Of a stretch of DNA of 34,054 nucleotides, positions 15,268-23,951 are shown in pieces. The notes below the pieces were generated by a model. That model worked only from the letters and a program-made list of their open reading frames with translations. It had not been told where the DNA came from and did no database searches. The stretch covers positions 1 to 34,054 of the forward strand of contig CAMQTN010000029.1 in assembly GCA_947037115.1 (NCBI GenBank). The letters run 5' to 3'. This DNA comes from an uncultured Lachnospiraceae bacterium. Its GTDB lineage: Bacteria > Bacillota > Clostridia > Lachnospirales > Lachnospiraceae. Position 1 is the stretch's first letter. Each line of letters begins with the position of its first letter. A program made the translations under genes and the position numbers.

Positions 15268-16291
15268 AGAGTTCCTCCCACCTCCTGTCACCCTTCAAAA
15301 ATCCATAGGTCTCCTCATCGCGAAAGCACTTCAACAGATTTTCCCTCAGTTCTTCCACAAATTCTTCCCGTACTTCCTTAAATTCCATATGCCCGTAGAG
15401 AAAAGAGTCCCGGAAACCGCCGATCTGTGAAATCTCATCCAGCATCTCCTGCATCGCCGCAATTACTGCATCCGCATCTTTTTCCAGTGCGGCGAGCTCC
15501 AATCCGCTTGAGGTCACCTGATAGCGCCCCATCTCAAACCACGCCGCCATCTCCCGCTGCTTCTCCACAAGTTTGTGCGCCCGCTCCATATCCCCGTCCC
15601 GGACCGAAAGCGTATACATACCATGAAGCGCCATGCTGATCCTGCCGTACAACGAAAATAAAAGTTCCTCATATTCCTTATACGCCTCTTTGGGATGATC
15701 TGTCTCCACATAGATCCGTGCCTGTTTGATCTTTCTGTCCGGATTCTGTACAGAAAAATATTCCAGATACGGTTCCGCTTTGTCATACCGCTCTTTCCGC
15801 ATATAAAATGCAAACAGCGAATCCGCCGCCCGGAGGCGCATTCCCTCATCACCGCTTCGCAATATCCGCTCATATATGGATACAATATAATCCTCGTAGT
15901 CCCCTTTGTCAGAAAGCTCCTGCAGCACAAGCTGCGCTTCAAGAACCACCGCTGCCGACAACATCAACTGTTCACAGTTTGGATACTGCGCAAGCTTCTC
16001 CTTCGTCCACCGAAAACACTCCTCATATGGCACAGTTTTCATTTTCTCATCCAACTCATATATGATCCCGTTTATCTCCTCCTGCGTCAGCTCTTCCCGA
16101 AACGCCAGGAGCGTATCCAGAGAAATCCCCAAGAGCCTTGCAATCGGCGCAAGAAGCATGATATCCGGCAGGGAATTTTCATTCTCCCACTTGTTGACTG
16201 CCGGCGCCGTCACACCAAGCCGCACCGCCATCTCCTCCTGCGTCATATTTTTTTCTTTTCTGTATTTTCTGATTACTTTTCCGATCGACAT
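15254..16291 (-). CDS. XRE-family regulator with long helical-repeat C-terminus
   Basis: From ATG at 16291, supported by AAGGAGGG 5 bases upstream, the protein is 345 residues. Residues 5-60 form a Cro/C1-type HTH (RKEKNMTQEEMAVRLGVTAPAVNKWENENSLPD). The remaining 280 residues are helical and TPR-like, as in regulators that sense a peptide or a partner protein. No enzymatic domain is seen. A perfect 20-bp palindrome sits 15 bases before the start codon, so autoregulation is likely. It is a single-gene unit between two convergent or remnant regions; no target gene is evident nearby apart from the AT-rich MFS region upstream. Confidence 0.88.
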   Translation of the reverse strand: MSIGKVIRKYRKEKNMTQEEMAVRLGVTAPAVNKWENENSLPDIMLLAPIARLLGISLDTLLAFREELTQEEINGIIYELDEKMKTVPYEECFRWTKEKLAQYPNCEQLMLSAAVVLEAQLVLQELSDKGDYEDYIVSIYERILRSGDEGMRLRAADSLFAFYMRKERYDKAEPYLEYFSVQNPDRKIKQARIYVETDHPKEAYKEYEELLFSLYGRISMALHGMYTLSVRDGDMERAHKLVEKQREMAAWFEMGRYQVTSSGLELAALEKDADAVIAAMQEMLDEISQIGGFRDSFLYGHMEFKEVREEFVEELRENLLKCFRDEETYGFLKGDRRWEELCRRT

Positions 16292-16306
16292 GAAAGCCCT
16301 CCTTCT

Positions 16307-16326
16307 GACAGGGAAATTTCCCTGTC
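16307..16326 (-). promoter_or_regulatory. 20-bp perfect palindrome in the leader of the XRE gene
   Basis: GACAGGGAAA followed directly by TTTCCCTGTC is perfectly self-complementary over 20 bases. It lies between a possible promoter (TTGTGG, 17 bases, TATGCT on the minus strand, about 16383-16355) and the ribosome binding site. This is the usual place for an autorepressor operator. Confidence 0.7.
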
Positions 16327-16416
16327 TCCTTTTTTGCATCGGCCTTTGCTGATACAAGCATAACAGACCGAGAGGCCTCCCACAACTGAGGGTGTGTTAA
16401 ATCATGCTCAAATAAA

Positions 16417-16515
16417 TTAACTGCCGCTCATATGGAGTTCCGTGGTAAAATCCTTCAGGACATATTTGCCCCTGTACTGCTTTGAAACATTTCGTAATGA
16501 TATTATAAATTTGAT
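16417..16515 (-). pseudogene. 5' fragment of an ABC transporter ATPase gene
   Basis: The minus strand encodes about 32 residues, with the core RNVSKQYRGKYVLKDFTTEL, and then stops. This lines up with the start of the ABC ATPase at 28557 (ESVSKQYKSKYALKNFTATL), where Walker A follows about ten residues later; here Walker A and everything after it are gone. The fragment begins just past the MFS stop codon (16519), and its first in-frame codon is ATC where an ATG would be expected. It is the leftover end of a second, related transporter gene that once followed the MFS gene or abutted its insertion point. Confidence 0.65.
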
Positions 16516-16518
16516 GTT

Positions 16519-17763
16519 CTACAAATGGCGATAGGTTTTTTTGCCAATATAGCCTACAGCTAATATTGCGATTGAGGTTAAAAACATTATAACAGGAAGA
16601 TGATTTATAAATTTTTCATATAGACAGCCATAGACCAAAATACCTACGGGCAGGGCAACGCTTACTATTGCTGAATAAAAGGACATGATACGTCCTAACA
16701 TATCATCGGGTACATTTTGTTGAATGGCAGACATAATATAAATCCCCGCTATGCTTGCACTCATAAAAATAATAATGCCAATAATTACAAGAATGATATA
16801 AGTCAAGTTTGCAGAAAGATTGAACAAAAGACTACTGCCAAAAGCAGCTATTGATATTCCCATAATCCAAAACAGCCGATAGATTTTGTCTGTTTTGAAT
16901 TTATTAGCAATCGCTCCGGCAATTATCCCTCCTATAAGTCCAGCAGCTCCCATAAAAGCCTGTGACAGACCATTTAATACAGAACTTAAATTAAGTACAA
17001 CCCGTATTATGAATGGTGCGCCTGTTGTAATTAAGGGCTGTATCAGTAAAACAAATGCAGCATTTAGGAGAATTGCTTTGAATACATATATCTGTTTTGA
17101 TGTCAGGAAATATAAACTTTCGCCCAAATCCCTTTTTATTGTGTGTAATGGGTTGCTAACCGGGGGCAATGTAATCTTCGGTATTTTTATGAATGCTTCA
17201 AGGATAGCGGCAGAGAAAAAACAAATGGCACACCCCAAAAAGATAATTCGCACATCCTGCAAATATGCTTTTCCAACTGCACTATAAAGCAATCCCGCTA
17301 ATAATGGTACAATTAGATTGGCAAGCATATTTATTTGACTAACAATGGCATTGGATTGTATAAGGCTGTCTTTTTCTTGAATGAGCGGTATACTCGATTG
17401 CACGACAGGAGTTTCAAAAGAAGATACAACTGCCAATCCTACCATGATAATAGTTATCAAAATAAGCACATGGGAAAATGATAATGAAAACACTAATAGG
17501 ACAGCTATAATACCATACAGGCTATCTAAGGCAATCATAAGATTTCTTTTATTATTGCGATCAGCTATAATACCGCCGATAGGAGATAAAAAAACAGGCG
17601 GCAGATAACTGATTGCTGTAATTGTTCCAAACAAAGCTGCGGAACTGGTTAGATCAAGTATTAACAAAGAAACGGTAAATTTTAGTAAGACAGTCCCAAA
17701 CATAGATGAAGCCTGTCCTATTATCAGAAACAAAAAATTTCGGTTTAATGTTTTTGCTTTCAT
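16519..17763 (-). CDS. MFS exporter, macrolide-efflux/MFS_3-like
   Basis: The 414-residue protein has about 12 membrane helices, and the loop between helices 2 and 3 holds the MFS motif GGIIADRNNKRNLM. The overall pattern matches MFS_3 exporters such as Mef-type drug pumps; the substrate cannot be read from sequence. GAGG lies about 7 bases before the ATG at 17763. A TATAAT box on the minus strand at 17796-17791 lies right after an inverted repeat, suggesting its own regulated promoter. Codon use and base composition are more AT-rich than the genes to the left, which suggests acquisition by transfer. The short HTH regulator upstream is the probable controller. Confidence 0.88.
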   Translation of the reverse strand: MKAKTLNRNFLFLIIGQASSMFGTVLLKFTVSLLILDLTSSAALFGTITAISYLPPVFLSPIGGIIADRNNKRNLMIALDSLYGIIAVLLVFSLSFSHVLILITIIMVGLAVVSSFETPVVQSSIPLIQEKDSLIQSNAIVSQINMLANLIVPLLAGLLYSAVGKAYLQDVRIIFLGCAICFFSAAILEAFIKIPKITLPPVSNPLHTIKRDLGESLYFLTSKQIYVFKAILLNAAFVLLIQPLITTGAPFIIRVVLNLSSVLNGLSQAFMGAAGLIGGIIAGAIANKFKTDKIYRLFWIMGISIAAFGSSLLFNLSANLTYIILVIIGIIIFMSASIAGIYIMSAIQQNVPDDMLGRIMSFYSAIVSVALPVGILVYGCLYEKFINHLPVIMFLTSIAILAVGYIGKKTYRHL

Positions 17764-17790
17764 ACCCTACCTCAAAAAGTTTTTTCTACA

Positions 17791-17825
17791 ATTATACACA
17801 CAAAAACCTGACAGTGGTTGTCAGG
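17791..17825 (-). terminator. Terminator/operator between the HTH regulator and the MFS gene
   Basis: CCTGACA (17807-17813) and TGTCAGG (17819-17825) are perfect arms around a 5-base loop. On the minus strand the stem is followed by TTTTTG, making an intrinsic terminator, and then by TATAAT (17796-17791), a probable -10 for the MFS gene. The regulator's stop codon lies inside the stem. CCTGACA recurs upstream of the regulator itself (18076-18082), which favours a second role as operator. Confidence 0.65.
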
Positions 17826-18039
17826 CTTTCAAAATCTTTATTCTATTTTCATCAAGAAACTGTATGCCGCCATTTCTTCCAGTTGTAACATAGATAGGAA
17901 TACCTGCGCTGCTTATAGCGTCTACATCACGATAAATAGTGCGGACAGACACTTCAAATTTCTCTGCCAATTCGGGAGCCGTAGCCCGTCCCTTATCCAA
18001 TAGGTAATACAAAATTCTAAACAGTCTGCTTTCCTGCAA
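17821..18039 (-). CDS. Short DeoR/HTH_11 (YafY N-terminal) regulator without WYL domain
   Basis: The 72-residue product is a single winged helix: LFRILYYLLDKGRATAPELA, then SVRTIYRDVDAISSAGIPIYV and TGRNGGIQFLDENRI. These residues match the N-terminus of YafY-type regulators, which normally continue for over 200 residues with a WYL ligand-binding domain. Here the frame stops within a terminator hairpin, so the gene ends cleanly and shows no decayed tail. TTG at 18039 is the start, with an excellent GGAGGTGATG site. It may act as a minimal DNA-binding protein controlling itself and the MFS gene, or it may be a truncated, inactive copy. Confidence 0.75.
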   Translation of the reverse strand: MQESRLFRILYYLLDKGRATAPELAEKFEVSVRTIYRDVDAISSAGIPIYVTTGRNGGIQFLDENRIKILKA

Positions 18040-18064
18040 CTCATCACCTCCATAGCCTGATTAT

Positions 18065-18094
18065 ATTATAATAATCCTGACAACGCTGTATCAA
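18065..18094 (-). promoter_or_regulatory. Promoter of the short HTH regulator
   Basis: On the minus strand TTGATA (18094-18089) is 18 bases from TATAAT (18070-18065). One CCTGACA/TGTCAGG half-site lies in the spacer (18076-18082). Confidence 0.6.
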
Positions 18095-18165
18095 GGTTAT
18101 TTATATTTTCTATTTTGACTAACTAACCGCAAATTATAAAATTTTTAAAAAAATCGGGTTTCTAC

Positions 18166-18194
18166 TTGATATTAGACGTTTAAACGTCTAACAT
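18166..18194 (+). promoter_or_regulatory. Promoter of the Bce-like TCS with a 20-bp palindrome filling the spacer
   Basis: TTGATA (18166-18171) and TAACAT (18189-18194) are 17 bases apart. A perfect 20-bp palindrome, TTAGACGTTT followed by AAACGTCTAA (18172-18191), covers the whole spacer. A protein bound there would block or reshape the promoter. OmpR-type regulators usually bind direct repeats, so a separate repressor is suggested. Confidence 0.7.
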
Positions 18195-18248
18195 TGGATA
18201 AAAGATGATAGAGGGATAGAAATGGAATGGTTTAAGGGGGATGTTAAG

Positions 18249-18935
18249 ATGAAAAAAATATTTTTGGTAGAAGATGATAAAGCAATTTCTAAAAATCTGA
18301 TGTTATTGCTTCAGTCAGAGGGATTTGCAGTCAGCCGTGCTTCCACACAGGGAGAAGCAATCTGTATGCTTGCAGAAGGAAGATTTGACATGGCATTAGT
18401 AGATATTTCTTTACCTGATGGGAATGGTTTTGCTGTCTGCACAGAAATCAAACAGACACAGAATATCCCGGTTATTTTTCTGACAGCATCCGGTGATGAG
18501 GCAAGTGTCGTGACAGGGCTGAACATGGGGGCAGATGATTATATAACAAAACCTTTCCGTCCACGGGAGTTAATTGCAAGGATTGGGGCTGCTTTGAGAA
18601 AAACAGACTGTTCGCCTGCTGTTTTTGATATAAACGGACTTTCTGTTGATGTTGCCAGTGGTATTGTGAAAAAGAATGGGAAAGAGGTATTCCTTTCTGC
18701 GTTAGAATATCGTTTACTGCTAATATTTGTTAATAATCCCCGAAATATCATCACACGGGAGCGGTTGTTAGATGAACTGTGGGATGCCGCAGGGGAATTT
18801 GTCAATAATAATACATTGACAGTCTATATTAAGCGGCTGCGGGAAAAGATTGAGAATAATCCAGCGGAACCTCAGATTATACTGACCGTTCACGGAACGG
18901 GATACCGGTTGGGAGGCAGTGATGTTTCGGAATAA
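18249..18935 (+). CDS. OmpR-family response regulator of the Bce-like module
   Basis: The start at 18249 is chosen for the AAGGGGG site 8 bases upstream; an in-frame ATG 27 bases earlier has none. The 228-residue protein has a receiver domain (EDD at 8-10, phospho-acceptor Asp52 in LVDISLP, TKPF near 101) and a C-terminal winged helix ending ILTVHGTGYRLGG. It overlaps the kinase gene by 14 bases. The tandem TCAC repeats before the ABC genes (19907-19957) are its likely target. The family and order (regulator, kinase, ATPase, FtsX permease) match antimicrobial-peptide sensing and detoxification modules. Confidence 0.93.
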   Translation: MKKIFLVEDDKAISKNLMLLLQSEGFAVSRASTQGEAICMLAEGRFDMALVDISLPDGNGFAVCTEIKQTQNIPVIFLTASGDEASVVTGLNMGADDYITKPFRPRELIARIGAALRKTDCSPAVFDINGLSVDVASGIVKKNGKEVFLSALEYRLLLIFVNNPRNIITRERLLDELWDAAGEFVNNNTLTVYIKRLREKIENNPAEPQIILTVHGTGYRLGGSDVSE

Positions 18936-19911
18936 GGAGGTCAGAGAGGTTGCCATATTATTTCTTACCATAACATTAATTTTTACAATAGTGGGATTTA
19001 CACTCTGCCCAGCGGCGGGGATATTGGAGCTTGTTTCGGCGGCTGTATTGGGAATTGTATTTTATATATTTACAAGGATACGCTATAACAGGATTGCACA
19101 GCTTTCAGAGCAGATTGATATGGTGCTTCACAATGCTGAACATCTGTATTTCAGTGAAGCGGACGAAGGTGAACTCTCTATTTTACAGAGCGAAATCGTT
19201 AAGATGACTTTGCGTATCCGGGAGCAGAATGAAGCATTAAAAAGTGAAAAAAAGCATCTTGCAGATTCCCTGGCAGATATTTCCCATCAACTCCGTACTC
19301 CGCTTACATCAGTGAATATCATTCTGTCACTGTTGGAAAAGAATACGGATAAAAAGGAACAGAAAACACTGCTTCGGGAAGCCGGGGAATTGTTTGGGCA
19401 GATGGATTTTTTACTTGCATCCCTGTTAAAGTTATCCCGTCTGGATGCAGGTATCGTAATTTTCAAAAAGGAGCAGGTAGATATAAGCAATCTAGTATCG
19501 GTTTCACTCCGGCCTTTTTTGATTTCAATGGAATTGCATAATATTCAGATACAGACTGACATACCGGAGGGAATAAAAATTTCAGGCGATTTCAATTGGC
19601 TTTCAGAAGCATTCCAAAATGTAATTAAAAACAGCATAGAGAGTGTTGGGAATAACGGAAAGATTAAAATTGCCTGTGAGGACAATCCCTTGTTTACACA
19701 AATTACATTTCATGATGACGGAGCTGGATTTGAAAAGGAAGATATACCGCATTTATTTGAGCGTTTCTATCGTGGGAAAGATGCAGATGCCACGGGGTAT
19801 GGAGTCGGACTTGCCCTTTGCAGGACTATTATCATGCGGCAGGGTGGGACTGTTACTGCTAAAAATCATCCGCAGGGTGGAGCTATATTTTATGTCCGTT
19901 TTTTAAAGTGA
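18922..19911 (+). CDS. Intramembrane-sensing histidine kinase (BceS-like)
   Basis: From ATG at 18922 (GGGAGG 5 bases upstream; a GTG one codon earlier is possible) the protein is 329 residues. Two membrane helices (about 8-28 and 33-52) are separated by only a few residues, so there is almost no outside domain, as in BceS-type kinases that sense through their transporter. HisKA has His122 in ADISHQLRTPLTSV. HATPase_c shows VIKNSIESVG (N-box, slightly unusual), HDDGAGF and GYGVGLALC. It is translationally coupled with its regulator. Confidence 0.92.
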   Translation: MFRNKEVREVAILFLTITLIFTIVGFTLCPAAGILELVSAAVLGIVFYIFTRIRYNRIAQLSEQIDMVLHNAEHLYFSEADEGELSILQSEIVKMTLRIREQNEALKSEKKHLADSLADISHQLRTPLTSVNIILSLLEKNTDKKEQKTLLREAGELFGQMDFLLASLLKLSRLDAGIVIFKKEQVDISNLVSVSLRPFLISMELHNIQIQTDIPEGIKISGDFNWLSEAFQNVIKNSIESVGNNGKIKIACEDNPLFTQITFHDDGAGFEKEDIPHLFERFYRGKDADATGYGVGLALCRTIIMRQGGTVTAKNHPQGGAIFYVRFLK

Positions 19912-19983
19912 CTAATCTCTCACCTGAATGTGACAGATCAGTCACTAAAAAGTCACAGTAAAGTAAGTTCAAAATCCTATGAT
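19907..19983 (+). promoter_or_regulatory. Probable regulator-dependent promoter of the Bce-like ABC genes
   Basis: Four related heptamers occur: AGTGACT (19907-19913), TGTGACA (19929-19935), AGTCACT (19940-19946) and AGTCACA (19951-19957). The last two are direct repeats 11 bases apart, one helical turn, as expected for an OmpR-type dimer. TATGAT (19978-19983) would be the -10. No good -35 is present, consistent with activation. Confidence 0.5.
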
Positions 19984-20015
19984 ATGGGTATAGCAAGTTA
20001 AAGGAGACTCATAAA

Positions 20016-20705
20016 ATGGAATTTTTGAAGATTGAAAATTTGTGTAAGGTCTACGGTAAGGCTGAAAATATAGTCACTGCGCTAGACCATGTTTCCCTGA
20101 CTATTGAGAAGGGAGATTTTACAGCTATCATCGGCACTTCCGGTTCTGGAAAATCTACATTGCTTCATGCGATAGCAGGAGTGGATGTTCCGACAAGTGG
20201 AAAGATTTACTTAGACGGGCAGGACGTATATGCCCAAAATAGCGAAAAACTTGCCATATTCCGCAGACGTCAGGTGGGTTTGATCTATCAGTTTCACAAT
20301 CTTATTCCCACGCTTAATGTGGTAGAAAATATTACGCTGCCTATTCTCATGGATAAAAGGAAAGTCAACAAAGAGCGACTGAATGATCTGCTGGAGCTGT
20401 TAGGGCTACAGGAGAGAAAGACACATCTACCCAATCAGCTTTCGGGCGGACAGCAGCAGCGTGTTGCGATTGGACGTGCCCTGATGAATGCACCGGCAGT
20501 GATGCTGGCAGACGAACCTACGGGTAGTCTGGATAGCCGTAATGGACAGGAAATTATTCGTCTCCTGAAAGAAAGCCATCGTAAATATCATCAGTCACTG
20601 ATTATTGTTACGCATGATGAAAATATTGCTCTACAGGCAGACCGTATTATTAGTATTGCAGATGGAAAAGTGGTAAGGGATGAAAGGCAGGTGGCACAGT
20701 CATGA
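20016..20705 (+). CDS. ABC transporter ATPase, BceA/MacB type
   Basis: The 229-residue ATPase has Walker [10 protein letters not shown] at 40-48, Q-loop YQFHNL, signature [15 protein letters not shown], Walker [14 protein letters not shown] and switch histidine in VTHDE. Length and motifs fit the MacB/LolD/BceA group that works with FtsX-like permeases. AAAGGAG lies 9 bases before the ATG, and the stop overlaps the permease start (ATGA at 20702-20705). The pair probably frees peptide antibiotics from the cell surface and also signals to the kinase. Confidence 0.94.
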   Translation: MEFLKIENLCKVYGKAENIVTALDHVSLTIEKGDFTAIIGTSGSGKSTLLHAIAGVDVPTSGKIYLDGQDVYAQNSEKLAIFRRRQVGLIYQFHNLIPTLNVVENITLPILMDKRKVNKERLNDLLELLGLQERKTHLPNQLSGGQQQRVAIGRALMNAPAVMLADEPTGSLDSRNGQEIIRLLKESHRKYHQSLIIVTHDENIALQADRIISIADGKVVRDERQVAQS

Positions 20706-23209
20706 ATATTTTTCATAAGGTTGCCCTGCAGGGGCTGAAAAAAAACCGCACCCGTACATTTGTGACATTGACCGGTGTGGCATTGTCTGCTACATTATTT
20801 ACCACAGTTGCCACTTTTGGAACATCGCTTTTGCAGTATCTGATCAATGGCTCTGCTGCCAAATGTGGCAGTTGGTACATTAATTTTGTGGATGTGGATT
20901 CAGACTTTGTGCGGGAACGGATAAGCGATTCTCAGGTTACGGACGCAGTGGCTTTTGAAAATATTGGTTATGCCCTGTTAGACGGTTCAAAAAGCACCGA
21001 AAAACCTTATCTGTTTCTTGCAGGCTTCACAGATGAGGCGTTCGATCAATTACCGGTTACACTTATTTCCGGCAGACTTCCCCAAAATGATACGGAAATC
21101 ATAATTCCCAATCATGTTTCCGTTAAAGCAGGTGTACGGATTCCGGTAGGAGAGTCTTTAAGCCTGCCGGTTGGCAGCCGTGAAGCGGATGGAAACATAC
21201 GGACGCAGCATAATCCATATACCACCGGCGAAATGTTGAACATTGCAGGGGAGAAAACATATACGGTCGTAGGAACTTATGAAAGAGCTGGATTTGAAGA
21301 ACATGATTCGCCAGGATATACAGTGATTACAAGATCAGACGCAGCCAATACAACAGGGCGTTACAGTCTGTTCATTACTCTTGACAGCCCGAAAAAAGTA
21401 AATGCATATATGAATCGTTTTGCAGGTTCGCTGCCTTTCGTCTTGAATGAAGATGTACTGCGTTTTTATGGTGTGTCGGAGAATACCCTGTTTAATGCCA
21501 TTATGTTTGCAGTCGGAGGGGTATTAATTGCAATTATTATGATTGGATCAGTTTTCCTGATTTACAACTCGTTCAATATTTCCCTGAATGAGCGTATTCA
21601 TCAGTTTGGCATCCTTATGTCTGTAGGAGCAACTGCCAGACAGTTAAGAAGCTCTGTTTTGTTTGAAGGGATTTGTATTGGTGTGCTTGGCATCCCGTTT
21701 GGCGTGGTATGTGGTATTGGAGGCGTTGCGCTGGCACTGCCGGTTGTCGAAAAAAATTTTGCTACCATTTCTACCAGCAATGTGCCACTTGACTTGTCTG
21801 TGTCTGCACCGGCGCTTGCTGCCTCCATAGCAGTCAGTCTGGTTACGATTTTGATTTCAGCGTATATTCCGGCGAGAAAGGCTGCTGCTATCCCTGTGAT
21901 GGAGTGTATCCGCCAGACCGGTGAACTCAAAACCGAGGCAAAGAATGTTAAAATTTCTAAATTATCTAAACGTGTTTATGGTCTGGAGGGGATGCTGGCT
22001 CTTAAAAACTTCCGAAGGAATAAGCGCCGTTACCGCAGTGTCATATTGTCTCTGACTTTGAGTGTTGTGTTGTTTGTAACAGGCAGCGCTTTTGGCAGTA
22101 CCCTGAAAGGAATTGCAAAGGAACTGACGGTGGAGGCAGATGGTGATATTTCGTTCTATGCACAGGAAATGCCGCAGGATGAACTGATTATGCTGCATGG
22201 CAGATTGAAAAATGTGGATGGAGTCAGTAAAAGCACATGGCAGGCCGATCTGCTTTATTCAGGCACAGTGGAAGGTCTTCCTGATGATTTTGCAGGCGGT
22301 CAGTTTCACACGACTGATGAAATGCCGGTATATGCCCAGTTTATTGAGGATGCTGTTTATTATGAATTTATAGAAAGCCTTGGGTTTTCCAAAGAAGAAT
22401 ATATCGGACAGGATGCAAAAGTCCTTGCTGTTATTATGGATACTTCAGAACATGAAGCTTTTTTCGTGGGTCAGGAGATGGAGTTTACCCTTTATTCTTC
22501 TGTAGGGGAACAAACGAAAACGGTCTGTACAACTGTTGTGGATAACTATCCTTTAGATATGCTTCCATTTGATTCTACGCCGCAATATTTATTTTTTATG
22601 GTGGTTCCGTGGTCAATGAATGCCGATTTTGACGGATTAGAGGGAACTTCCAAGTCGGGGCTGACTTTTTTGGCGGATACACCCGCACAGACAATGGCAC
22701 AGATTCAGTCTGGGATTACAGATTCGGGGATTACCTGTGATTATACGCTGATCAATCTGTCTTCCGCAGTTGACCTGTTCCGCAGTATCACTTTCGTTGT
22801 GGATGTATTTACTTACGCATTTGGCATCATGATTTCTCTGATTGCGGTTGCAAATGTATTTAATACAATTTCAACGAATATCCGGATCAGGCGGCGGGAA
22901 CTTGCCATGCTGCGCTCAGTTGGGATGTCGGAACGTGGTTTTAACCGGATGATGAATTTCGAGTGTTTCTTTTATGGGCTGCGTACACTCCTGTTTGGAG
23001 TGCCGATTGCAGGCATTCTTTCGTGGCTGATCTACAAAGGAATGATCGCTAATGAACAGCTTGAAGGATTTGCATATCATTTTCCGTGGCAAAGCATGGT
23101 GATAAGCGTACTTGGTGTATTTTGTATTGTTTTTATTACGATGTTGTATGCTACCAGTAAGGTTAGGAAAGAAAATATCATTGATGCACTTAGAGATGAT
23201 ATGGCTTAA
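20702..23209 (+). CDS. FtsX-type ABC permease with two FtsX domains
   Basis: The 835-residue protein starts with a membrane helix (about 18-40), then an extracytoplasmic domain (about 45-255), an FtsX core of three helices (about 262-390, including ILMSVGATARQLRSSVLFEG), another helix near 445, a second extracytoplasmic domain (about 465-690), and a second FtsX core (about 695-830, including RRRELAMLRSVGMSERGFNR). Classic BceB proteins are about 650 residues with a single large outer domain. This two-half layout is closer to the larger peptide-resistance permeases of Clostridia. Its start overlaps the ATPase gene. The outer domains are the likely contact with the peptide ligand. Confidence 0.92.
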   Translation: MNIFHKVALQGLKKNRTRTFVTLTGVALSATLFTTVATFGTSLLQYLINGSAAKCGSWYINFVDVDSDFVRERISDSQVTDAVAFENIGYALLDGSKSTEKPYLFLAGFTDEAFDQLPVTLISGRLPQNDTEIIIPNHVSVKAGVRIPVGESLSLPVGSREADGNIRTQHNPYTTGEMLNIAGEKTYTVVGTYERAGFEEHDSPGYTVITRSDAANTTGRYSLFITLDSPKKVNAYMNRFAGSLPFVLNEDVLRFYGVSENTLFNAIMFAVGGVLIAIIMIGSVFLIYNSFNISLNERIHQFGILMSVGATARQLRSSVLFEGICIGVLGIPFGVVCGIGGVALALPVVEKNFATISTSNVPLDLSVSAPALAASIAVSLVTILISAYIPARKAAAIPVMECIRQTGELKTEAKNVKISKLSKRVYGLEGMLALKNFRRNKRRYRSVILSLTLSVVLFVTGSAFGSTLKGIAKELTVEADGDISFYAQEMPQDELIMLHGRLKNVDGVSKSTWQADLLYSGTVEGLPDDFAGGQFHTTDEMPVYAQFIEDAVYYEFIESLGFSKEEYIGQDAKVLAVIMDTSEHEAFFVGQEMEFTLYSSVGEQTKTVCTTVVDNYPLDMLPFDSTPQYLFFMVVPWSMNADFDGLEGTSKSGLTFLADTPAQTMAQIQSGITDSGITCDYTLINLSSAVDLFRSITFVVDVFTYAFGIMISLIAVANVFNTISTNIRIRRRELAMLRSVGMSERGFNRMMNFECFFYGLRTLLFGVPIAGILSWLIYKGMIANEQLEGFAYHFPWQSMVISVLGVFCIVFITMLYATSKVRKENIIDALRDDMA

Positions 23210-23238
23210 AAATAAATATCTGTTAAGTTGTTGCAGAT

Positions 23239-23950
23239 TTGTTTTTCATTTCATTTTGCATATTTGCAGGAATTATGCTGCATGACCCCAGAACATTATG
23301 GAGTGGAGCCTCATTTTTATTCATGATGGTGTGTCTGGCGGTTTTTCTGTTTTTTACATTATCTGAATATGCAGAATGGCTGGCAGCACATGATTTAGTG
23401 ATTGGAATATTAATCATAATGTATATTATGGCAATTGGCTGTATTATTACGTTTCCGGCGGTTTTAATTCTTGTGTTTTTGGTGGAAGGAATAAGGGTTA
23501 TCAGGCATGAGGGGATAAAACCGGCAAATCTGTTGTCGGTGTTGTTTTCCATTCTGCTGTGTATTTATCTGGCTGTCTGGCCAGCCATTGGAAATTTAGG
23601 GAAGAATGCATTAGGGACAACGCTTTATATAATTATCAGTTTTTTGGCAGTATATGTATTATCATTGCTGGCTATGTATTCACTTTCCGCTGTACTCAAT
23701 CTTTTTCATCTGAAAAAGAAGAGAAACGCAGATTATATTGTTGTACTGGGAGCCGGGATTATTGGAGATAAGGTTACTCCATTGCTTGCAGCGAGGATTG
23801 AAAAGGAATGTGATTCAAGTGGAAAAACACCTTAGTATCGGAGAAGTGAAGCCGAACTTGACAGAGAAAATGTGGTCATACATGGTGCGGAGGTTATGCT
23901 TACCAATAGAAGACCGTATGGGGCATTGGTTATCGGTTCAACAAAAATAA
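23239..23950 (+). pseudogene. YdcF/DUF218-type membrane protein gene, frameshifted and cut
   Basis: Residues encoded from about 23239 give five or so membrane helices, then KKKRNADYIVVLGAGIIGDKVTPLLAARIEK, the opening of a DUF218 (YdcF-like) domain. There is no ATG or ribosome binding site at the 5' end. Near 23806 the reading continues in the next frame (NVIQVEKH, matching the expected IQVYxKH), so one frameshift is visible. The rest of the domain, about 150 residues, is missing. A third frame around 23850-23950 also reads like protein (LDRENVVIHGAEVMLTNRRPYG) but I cannot assign it. Confidence 0.7.
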
Positions 23951-23951
23951 C

